Source: Apostichopus japonicus (lineage: Eukaryota; Echinodermata; Holothuroidea; Aspidochirotida; Stichopodidae). From it: DNA of 64,000 nt. The translations under genes were made by a program, and so were the position numbers. The stretch lies in assembly GCF_037975245.1 (NCBI RefSeq), contig NC_092568.1:15457001-15521000 (forward strand). The letters are read 5' to 3'. Below, piece by piece: positions 56,001-64,000 of this stretch. The notes under the pieces were generated by a model. It was given only the letters and a program-made list of their open reading frames with translations, was not told the origin of the DNA and ran no database searches. Numbering within the stretch: position 1 is the stretch's first letter; each line of letters opens with the position of its first letter.

Positions 56001-56424
56001 TATTTCTCAGTTTCAACTTCTTTTTTGGTAAAGTGACTGGCTCTATCAAAACTATTTATCTAGAATTTCTTCTCGAGTGTTTGGCTTGTTATATTGAAAT
56101 ATCTACTTCGTTCTCTTATTTCGGGTTATGATTGAAGTTTATATCTTCTGGTTTCGGCTTTTATGCTCAAAATTTCGATTTAATCACAAAAATGTCAACA
56201 TTTAGTGTCGAATTTTGACTACTTTGGTATATATGCTACAACAAGTCAAAGTAGGAGGAGTGAGTTGAAATTTCGAAATATCTATTCTAATATTCCATTG
56301 TTTTATCTAATAATATAACTATATCTGCAAATTTGGACCTGTAAAGTTGATCCATCCCAATTAGGGGGAGGGGACATGATTGTGGCAAACTGCATGTATG
56401 ATGGTCTACGGTGATTCACGATAG
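53021..56424. other. Gene-free stretch in arm 2 insertion region
   Basis: No supported gene. Two related copies of a short motif occur on either side of a G-run: CCTTTATGAAGTACTTCATTCGCG at 53269 and CCTTTATACAATCCTTCATTCG at 53510, each preceded by CAGCCCTCC- or CAGCACCC-like sequence. A weaker third relative, ACCCCTCCTTTATAAAATTC, lies at 55803. These may be one diverged short repeat. Confidence 0.45.
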
Positions 56425-56682
56425 TACATTAATGTTATATTAAAAGTTAACGGTGATGACGATCTCGCTGACTTTGCTCACTGGTTAAGTGATATTAATT
56501 TAGCAGTATTATTTCATGAATGGGTTGACCAGAAATATAATTATACTTGTAAAGGTCGGAAGTCACACTGTTCTAAACATTCTCTTAGTTTACCATATGA
56601 TTCCGCTAAATCGGTGAAATACTCCACAAAAATGTCTCAAAATACAAAATTGACGTTTCATTGTTTCAATGTGTCAATTTGA
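56425..56682 (+). other. 86-codon open frame without a start
   Basis: The frame opens after a TAG at 56422 and runs to TGA at 56680-56682. Content is polar with a helical start (GDDDLADFAHWLSDINLAVL) and a Cys/His/Lys/Ser-rich second half. There is no ATG near the beginning. It resembles a fragment of a larger coding sequence more than random DNA, but I recognise no family. The copy B MITE begins 78 bp downstream. Confidence 0.25.
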
Positions 56683-56759
56683 TCCGTTGCGGTTCCAGCT
56701 TTGCGATTGGAAAAGTGGTTACAGTTCGAGTTACATACACGGCAACAACAGTGACTATA

Positions 56760-58720
56760 CAGGCGCGTATCCAGGATTTTCTAACCCGGGGGGCGCGAAT
56801 TACTATCTAAGCGGAGCGCCACCATCGGTTGGCGCGCAGCGTACAAGAAAATTTCTGGTTTTGATACCCTCCAGATCACCGGAAATAGCACTTCTCGGGC
56901 TTGAAAATGACCAACCAGATGTACACTTTTGCCTGAGAACCAAGTGTTTCCCAAAAGTTTTTTCCATCCATAACCTTTTTGCAGATTGTCACCAGTCACA
57001 CATCATGTTCGACCTCATTGCATGTCCTATGGATCATTGCTTTTGTAGGTGATTCTACGTCACGGCCCACAATATCCGAAAGCCCCACTTTTCAAGGTTT
57101 TAAGCCCATTATTTGTTGAGAATTTGAAAATTCACATTTCTCGTGAATAAAATCACTTCAAAACATACCCATAATGTTGCACAAAATTCAATCTATGGAC
57201 AAGCAATATAGAAAAACCTCCTTGAACCCCTAACAGACAGGTCAAAGTTGCACGAGTAGAGGAAAGTATGATGAAGAATGTTGGTGAGGAAATTTTCGAA
57301 AATTCAGACACAGTTAATTTATTGGTGTATATTAAAACCTCTTATAATGGCTATTCTAAAACTTGGTTGAAGGAAGTGAAAAATAGCAGATATTTCCGAT
57401 ATCAGGCATATCGAAACCGAACACTACACACATAGGCGTAGGTCCCGTAGGATGCGGTGGCTGCAGCTCCCCTCCCCCCCCCCCCCCCCCCGCAACCAAA
57501 TTTTCCCCATCTTTTTCGGGCACCTACTGAAAGAAAAATAAATAGCAATGAATAGCTTAAAAATGATCTCCTTGGTAATTAAAATAAAGTTCTAAGCTTG
57601 GCCGACATTACTACTGTAAAAGAGAGTTTTGACATAAATGGATCTGTATGATTTTTCTCCATCTACATAAGACATTTCGTTGTTTACATAGCATCGGTAT
57701 ACTGTGCAACTTTCACGGACCGTAAGGTACACGATGCTATGCACTGTAATGACCGATGCTTGCTTATATGATATTGGCATTGATATGTTGAACGCGTGCG
57801 AGGCGCGCGAAAAATTTTGGCTTTTTTTCGGGCAAGTCATTACAGCCCCCAAATCCAATTGGGCTCCTACGCCTTTAACTACACACATAGACAGTTTTTG
57901 AGGCTGTTCATCGTGGAACATGCATTTCAATGCTCACTGATATGATGTTATATCTGCTCTTTGCTTTACAAATTCGAAGAGGCGTGTAGCGAGTAATTGC
58001 CAAAGGAGGGGCGAAGCCTGTAGGCAAACTATCTAAGCGAAGCGCCACCATGAGTTGGCGCGAAGCGTACAAGAAAATTTTTGGCCGAAAATGCCTCCCA
58101 GATCGCTGGAAATGACACTTCCCAGGCCTTGTAAGTTGCATCTAAGCATTGTCTATTTTGAAATTACTAGCGATGTCATAAAGTAAATTTGCTCGGGGGG
58201 GGGGGGGCGGTCGCCCCCTTCCCGAAATGCGTCATGTACCCCGACGACTCGGTCGAGTTCAAGACCAGCCACAGTTGGTTCCATATAGCACAATTGTACA
58301 ATTGTTTAAGGCGTCCATACACACACACGCGTTATGATAGACCATATATAGTATTTATATAGATACATTAGTGAGAGAGGAAAAATGGAAACGTCAAAAA
58401 TGGAGTTGTCGGTGTAAGGGGTAGGGTGAGGCGCACACCCCCTCGGTAATCCTTGATCTGTCACTGGCTACCCTGTGTATATTATAGGGATCAGCGCTTT
58501 AACTATGACTGTTCCTCTTTCTCTTCCCGAGGTCTTGGCTATCTTCTACTCCCTCCTTTTTTCCTTTTTCTCTCTTTTTTCTTTTTCTTTTCCCTTCCTT
58601 CCTCTCCTCCTTTTCTTTTTTCCCCCTCCTTTTCCCTTTTTCCTTCTCTTTTTTTCTCTCCTCTTTTCCTTACCCGGGGGGCGCGCGCCCCCAACGCCCC
58701 CCCCCCTGGATACGCACCTG
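56760..58720 (+). mobile_element. Long MITE-like DNA transposon copy B, 1961 bp
   Basis: It begins CAGGCGCGTATCCAGG, ends CCTGGATACGCACCTG, and is flanked by CTATA on both sides (56755-56759, 58721-58725). The whole length matches copy A in reverse orientation, except for an extra ~105 bp at about 58248-58355, also found at 11890-12018, that copy A lacks. A second GGCGTAGG/CCTACGCC pair at 57435-57872 may mark a nested element. Long C-runs (57471-57490) and a pyrimidine tract (58545-58670) occur. No transposase. Confidence 0.8.
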
Positions 58721-59618
58721 CTATATGTGTGTATAACACAGAACGCAAATTAGAGAACTCGCTAAGTTATCGTACATCACCATACCATGTGGCGCGAAGG
58801 ACTCTCTGAATTGCCCCCCCCCCCCCCCACTGAGAAATCATTAAGAAAGGCCTTCGTCCCTTATAATATACCAATACAGAATTCGTTGGAACCGGACCAC
58901 GGTGAGCGAGGGGATTCCATATAATACCATGGCCAGCGATACTACCTTGTTCTCTGTTAAAATTGTATATTACTAAAGTTGACTCAGCTTTTGTCCGATG
59001 TTCGTCGAGTATGTTAGTCATTTACAATAGATCAATCAATAAACACACCTTCATTTGCCAATATGCCACATTATGAAAGTCGTTAGTTAGAATTTTGTCG
59101 GCGTGAAACTTAACTACGTGCATCGCAGCCCGTTGATAAGTATAGGAAATATTGGTATTCTCTCTAACACGATACAATGTAAATACAAAGGGAGATTTCA
59201 ATTGGACTCAAATATTTATTCTACAACTAAACGTTATGATCCTTTAAAATACCACATGCAAATTTAATGATAGCAATATACTTTCTTTAATTAATTATAT
59301 TTCCCGAAACAAAGAACAATGTAAGCCAAGTACTCCTAACTGCGTTTCTGTTTAAGTTGTAATCATGTAAATACGACTGACGTTATTTCGGGGATATATA
59401 CCGTAAGAGATGTACTCTACTGATCACAGACTGACGATATAACGTCCGTTTTATTATATTATTTCTTCTGGTGAAGTAATCAACATTGATTATACAGTTA
59501 AACGTCAAATGTAAGAAAAGAGATACTTGTAACTTGTAATAATGTTACTGAGTATATCATACCGCATTATGCCTCTTTGTACATGAAAATTACACGAGAC
59601 TTATTGAGCATATTTAAC

Positions 59619-60899
59619 TAGAGCACCAATGGTGCAGAGCTCATACCTTTTCGAGCTAAAAAATGTAGAGCCCACAAAACTTTATGGCCCACCAATTTTT
59701 ATGCCCTTTTTCAGATTCCACCAATTTTGGGCCCATGAGGCCAAACATTTTAGGTTCAAAGACAAATTTATACCCCTAGCTCAAAACGGCGATAACCCAC
59801 CACTCCCCTTCCCCTCCGTTAGCAGAATCCTGGCCACACCACTGGCTATAATTCCTATTTTCCCCCTTTAAATCCTATTTTACCCACTCTCTCAAACCAG
59901 GGAGTTGTTATGGAACATAACAACTCCCTGCTCAAACAATACCACTGACCTACCCTATTAAACTTTCTCCCCTCTACCTGAGCAGACATAACCATGCAAG
60001 CACGCCTTCCAAAAATTTTGGCTGGCTGCCTACATACCTCAGGCTCAAAGACTTCTAAGAATCGGCAAGTGCTGATTGGCTATAGGGCTCTCATGCTTAC
60101 AGTTCAACAGATAATAACAACTCCCAATCCTGCTTTAATTCCACTAACAGCCTCTGCAGAGCTTAACCACAAATGTAAACAAACACTGCAGAGACTGGGA
60201 GACAAATTAGAGGAGCTTTGGCAAAAAGGTGAATTCTCAGATATTTTTAAACAATTGGGATTAATTGTAATTAATTAACTTTTGACCAAAAATTATTAGG
60301 CATCACCTTATTCATACACAATCCAACAATCATCAGTTCAACTTTGAATGTGATCCATCAAAATCTTGAGGAGATTGAGATATTTGAAAATATCACAAAG
60401 AATGACCCCAGATGACCCCCTAAATGACATTTGACCTCAATTTTCCGAACACCCCTTCGTAACCCTCATCCCGAGGAACATTGTGACCAAGTTTCATTAT
60501 AACTGGCCATACACTGTACGAACGGAAGCAACTTGAAAATACCCCCACAAAAGACCCCTAGTTGATCTTTGATCTCAAATTCATGGACACCCTGAAGGTA
60601 AAACTTCCATAGTACTATCGTGACAAACCCTCAACATTGTACCATGGAATCTGTAGGAGAAGAAGCATTTTGCGTATTTCCACAAAATGGCCCATTACGG
60701 CCCACAAGTGACCTTTGACCCCAAATTTCGGACCATCTTTGATGGCCCTATACCCAAAGGCCCTTGTGTCCAAGTTTCATGAAATTACATCAAACACTAA
60801 GCGAGTGGGAGCGGTTTTACCAATTGTTGACGGATAGAGTGATAGAGTGATAGACGCCGCACTGTAACAAGAGCTCACACCAGCATGCTGGTATGAGCT
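59619..60899. mobile_element. ~1.3 kb insertion in arm 2, possibly Helitron/HINE-type
   Basis: Arm 1 (34606-34640) has an uninterrupted sequence here, so this block is an insertion. Its right end carries GAGCTCACACCAGCATGCTGGTATGAGCT with a palindrome. Its left end, read on minus, ends GCACCATTGGTGC then TCTAG, a hairpin followed by CTAG as in Helitron 3' ends. The 5' end lacks the usual TC. A 94-codon ORF (59994-60278, +) has no motif. A repeated TGATAGAG lies at 60836-60852. Confidence 0.5.
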
Positions 60900-61726
60900 A
60901 AAAATTGAAGCTGAATGTTTTCAATAAATTCAGTATAAAAAGAAAATGGAACTGAGATATAACCATATCTTAATCTGAGTATCGCATACCGGTATAAGAA
61001 GAAAAAAAGAAAAAAAGATCAGTTATTAAATTTAACTGATGAAACGATTCAATCATGCATTAAATGCAACGTTTCACTACATAACATTTACATCTTTCTT
61101 TTGATGCAAATATTATCTTAATTCTGTGTTGTGAATTTCAAATATGACACATCAATCTTAGAAATTTCCGCATGAGATGACCTTCTAGACAGATTATGAA
61201 GCGGCAATGCTTTACCGTGTACATTTTTTTTTTTTTTTGATAATGAATGATTGGAAAATTACAGAACATTTTGAATAAAAGACTTAGAAAAGAAAGATGC
61301 TCCTGTAGCTACACATGTACTGTTTCCAGCTGCTCAACAGAAGTATTCTCTGAAGGTGTTAATCACATTAAGTATACTGAACTGAACATGTAAGTAAGCG
61401 CACGTTACGGTAAGTATTGTGATACGAAACAAACTTTAATTTGTTTACTTCTAATAACCCATTGTGTGATACACATTCAAATGTAGTTTCATATTTCATT
61501 ATTTGTGGCACCACGATAGAAAATTGTAAACTATGAGTAAGTTGTAATCGCTTTGTTTCGAAGTTTTGCACCGTGATGCTGCCCGCCATGAAATGACAGC
61601 AGTCAAATAGAACTGATTTTAAACAATAGATTTAATATAAAATATTTGTTTCCCATTTGGTACATAGGCCACTAGATTGTAACTCTCTCGCGTGAACCAG
61701 TTACAGTATGATGTCTATAAATCCGA

Positions 61727-61732
61727 TTTATT
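61727..61732 (-). promoter_or_regulatory. Candidate polyadenylation signal of copy 2
   Basis: AATAAA on the minus strand about 175 bp after the copy 2 stop codon. The AATAAA used by copy 1 at the equivalent of 17899 is not conserved here, so the two copies may end their transcripts at different points. Confidence 0.35.
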
Positions 61733-61906
61733 CCGATTTTCCAAATGACTCTTACAGACTAAAGAACTGATCAGATAAGTATTTGGACAGGAGCAAAAAG
61801 CACCACAGAATTACAAAAGTGTGGGGGGGGGGGAGTTACACGTAATAAGATATAGAACTCCTAGCTCCGTGCAAGTGGTCAAAGACAGTACAAGCACGGA
61901 AAACAT

Positions 61907-64000
61907 TTACAGCAAACTTTTAAACATTTTCTTTAGTGTCTTGAAAAGAGTTTTTTCCGTTTCACCTTTCGTACTCATTTCATGGTATATCTTCTTATAT
62001 TCTTCAAATGGATCGAATCCTGGTTTAACGAGTAGATGTAGTGTTTCTGCTTTCTGGCGCAAATCTACCAGTTGTTTTTTGCGATCTTTCCACCCCGGTG
62101 AACACTCGGATTCCTCCGACATAATGAGGGTGTCAATGTATTCTACATGTGACATCGGGTTTGGCTTCAATGCAATTTCTTTCAAACGTTCCAAACTCTT
62201 TCTTACCTCCTCCGTGTTAAAGAGCACCTTGAGCTGTACCGATTCAAAGTCCTCGATGACATTCTTTACCAGCTCTTCCGCAGTCAACTTTTCGCCATTC
62301 GCTGCCTCGTACCTGGCTTTCAATTCTTCTGCCGTCTTAGTCTTGGTAACTGACTTTATAACAAATTTGTGTGTCATGTTTTTGTGAACGTTCCAAACGC
62401 AGCGGGCAGGACACACCTTACAAACTCCTTGAGCCCTGTCCATTGCGGCACAACGCTTCTTCTTCTCATCATCAGGGATGGAACATGGATAATGGCAGGT
62501 AAAGTTACATGTCAGGCAGTTAGTGATATAAGTCCCTCTGCGAATCTGCTCAGTTTTCACCGTCTCTTCAGTAACAGTGTATGTAAAATCCTTGTTCATC
62601 TCAATGTCAGTTTCATGCTGCAATAGAATATCTACTTCAATTCGAAGCTGTTCAAGCTTATTCAATCCAGTCCTAATGTGCTGGTGTATTCCAGCGACTT
62701 GCGTTTCCAGATGATGACGTTCATTCAACACTTCTTTAGTAAGTAAAAGACTCTTCGCTTGCGTGTTGTTGAGGTTCGTAAAAAACGTCTGAAAGCTTTT
62801 TTCGCCCATTTCCCAAAACATTTCATTGAAATCGTCGTCATCGATGTCGCTTCCTGACTCGTTACCATTGTTTGTAGGGGGCCTATGTTGTTTTCTGGTT
62901 ACTGATGTATTTTCAGCATGCAAAGCAGAATTATTGAATTTAAAGTACTTCTTGTAAGGTATCCCTGCCATTTTCACTCCCTCCAGAACAGGCGGTTTCA
63001 GTCCATCTGCAAATGTCACTAACAGGAAAATATTTTCCGAAATATCTTTGCCAAAGAGTGCCAAGACCTGATCAAAGATAAATCGCTGGGTTGGAGTCAA
63101 TCGTGGTAGTGACGCTTGTGTTACAAAGGCGATAGCGTCAATGTGGTCTATCCCTTCGTCTCCCTGGGTTGTAAAGAAATTGCGTATTTGCTGAGTGATC
63201 TCTTCATCCCGTTTGATGCCACTTGTGTCTCCAAATCCTGGAGTGTCGATAACTGTTAACGAATAAGGCACTTGAAAACCATCTTGATGGTAAAATGTGA
63301 AGGAACTTATCCATTTCGTTTGACTCTGAGCTTGGGTACGCTGTTTAGCTTCCTCTTTATCGAAGATTAGTTGGAATCTAAAGTTATCTTTCCAGTCTAC
63401 GCCAAGCACATAGTTTATCATTCCGTTGATTAGGGTAGTTTTTCCAGCACCAGTTGCACCAACTACCATTATCACTTTTTCGGTACTGCCGTCGCACCTT
63501 TTTCCTAGTTCACACTTTCGAATTTTCTCCTTTGGCTTGTTGAGGGTTTGATTCAATTTAAGACGATACCGTGCTGGATTTCCTTCCATTACTTGTTTGG
63601 AGTCAGCCAGCAACCTTTCTTTCATGACTGTATTCGGTTTGGGCTTCAAAATATCACTGACTTCGCTTTCTTCTGTGTCTCCCTCTTCAAAACGTGCCTT
63701 AACTTTGAATGTATAGCTTGAAGTAGCTCTTAGCGTAGAGAATGTTGCCTCTTCTCCATTCCGAGGGTCAATATCCTTGGAAAATGTTTCCCCAGTAGTT
63801 ACATCGCTCACCGAGATAATGTAAGCTCTCAAGTGAGTGTTTGAGGCAAGATCTTGGGGCTTTGACCACCGTACGAATATATCCTTTGGTACTTGATGAC
63901 AAGCCTCTGGTTTGCCCGGTACTGTTGCGGGGAGAGTTCGCAAGGTGGAACAGGAGCTCCACTTGCTAACTCCTATTTCGCATTCAGCTCTTACCTGAAT
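61907..64000 (-). CDS. FN3 + AIG1/GIMAP-type GTPase gene, copy 2 (5' part outside window)
   Basis: The frame is open from the right window edge to TAA at 61907. It begins within an FN3 domain (QVRAECEIGVSKWSSC, right at the edge) and continues through a second FN3 (VRWSKPQDLASN to YTFKVKARFEEGD). The GTPase follows, with GATGAGKT and DTPGFGDTSG, a helical region, a Cys/His-rich block (TNCLTCNFTCHYPC; CKVCPARCVWNVH) and a charged C-terminus. No frameshift interrupts it, unlike copy 1 at 15542-17741. The TTG at 63943 is not the start. By comparison with copy 1, the stonustoxin-like part should lie beyond 64000. It is the inverted paralogue of copy 1 and the better candidate for a working gene. 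Confidence 0.9.
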   Translation of the reverse strand: MQVRAECEIGVSKWSSCSTLRTLPATVPGKPEACHQVPKDIFVRWSKPQDLASNTHLRAYIISVSDVTTGETFSKDIDPRNGEEATFSTLRATSSYTFKVKARFEEGDTEESEVSDILKPKPNTVMKERLLADSKQVMEGNPARYRLKLNQTLNKPKEKIRKCELGKRCDGSTEKVIMVVGATGAGKTTLINGMINYVLGVDWKDNFRFQLIFDKEEAKQRTQAQSQTKWISSFTFYHQDGFQVPYSLTVIDTPGFGDTSGIKRDEEITQQIRNFFTTQGDEGIDHIDAIAFVTQASLPRLTPTQRFIFDQVLALFGKDISENIFLLVTFADGLKPPVLEGVKMAGIPYKKYFKFNNSALHAENTSVTRKQHRPPTNNGNESGSDIDDDDFNEMFWEMGEKSFQTFFTNLNNTQAKSLLLTKEVLNERHHLETQVAGIHQHIRTGLNKLEQLRIEVDILLQHETDIEMNKDFTYTVTEETVKTEQIRRGTYITNCLTCNFTCHYPCSIPDDEKKKRCAAMDRAQGVCKVCPARCVWNVHKNMTHKFVIKSVTKTKTAEELKARYEAANGEKLTAEELVKNVIEDFESVQLKVLFNTEEVRKSLERLKEIALKPNPMSHVEYIDTLIMSEESECSPGWKDRKKQLVDLRQKAETLHLLVKPGFDPFEEYKKIYHEMSTKGETEKTLFKTLKKMFKSLL

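Larger units (their letters stand above)
58740..61906 (-). repeat. Arm 2 flank of the inverted duplication
   Basis: Reverse complement of 17742-17976 and 33654-35320 from arm 1, read across the Polinton as if it were absent. The single GACATC target lies at about 61713-61718. A poly-C run at 58814-58828 falls near the outer limit of the match. An extra ~1.3 kb (about 59619-60899) interrupts the match. No gene supported. Confidence 0.8.

Noticed and set aside
61821-62387. 188-codon ORF on +
   Set aside because: It is the antisense of the GTPase C-terminal region of copy 2.

Overview
The window is animal nuclear DNA, not bacterial or viral genome sequence. It is AT-rich and gene-poor, and it holds GT-AG introns, microsatellites, satellites, two non-LTR retrotransposons, hAT-like elements and one complete Polinton/Maverick. 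A stonustoxin-like plus AIG1-GTPase gene family and the general repeat style suggest a marine invertebrate, perhaps an echinoderm or other deuterostome. That placement is a guess.

The main architecture is a large inverted duplication. Arm 1 (+) has a gene at 13.8-17.7 kb, its 3' flank to 17.98 kb, more flank at 33.65-35.3 kb, a short block near 36.0 kb and a ~183 bp satellite at 36.15-38.4 kb. Arm 2 carries the same items in reverse order and orientation: satellite 42.7-47.87 kb, block near 48.1 kb, flank 58.8-61.7 kb and gene 61.9-64.0 kb, which runs off the window. The spacer is about 38.4-42.7 kb. Each arm has private insertions: the Polinton in arm 1; a LINE, two copies of a long MITE-like element and a ~1.3 kb element in arm 2.

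The Polinton (17,977-33,653, 15.7 kb) has terminal inverted repeats of about 540-570 bp, starts with AG and ends with CT, and is flanked by an exact 6-bp target duplication (GACATC). Arm 2 keeps the empty site with a single GACATC. On + it carries a probable spliced leader exon, an acidic ORF and protein-primed DNA polymerase B. On - it carries a PC4-like protein, a Cys-containing protein, a chromodomain integrase, a penton-like minor capsid protein, a basic minor protein, a double-jelly-roll major capsid protein, an adenain-like protease, a packaging ATPase, a small basic protein and a further conserved ORF. The polymerase frame, protease and two small structural proteins are each interrupted by one or two small lesions. 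Integrase, ATPase and both capsid proteins look intact, so the copy is young but probably defective.

The duplicated host gene joins a stonustoxin-type N-terminal module and thioredoxin-like domain to FN3 domains and an AIG1/GIMAP-type GTPase with a Cys-rich tail. Copy 1 has two frameshifts. Copy 2 is open throughout the part visible. The left 13 kb holds a higher-order satellite at the edge, a candidate two-exon gene end, a decayed LINE, partial MITEs, a tRNA-like SINE and TA microsatellites; the rest shows no gene I can support.
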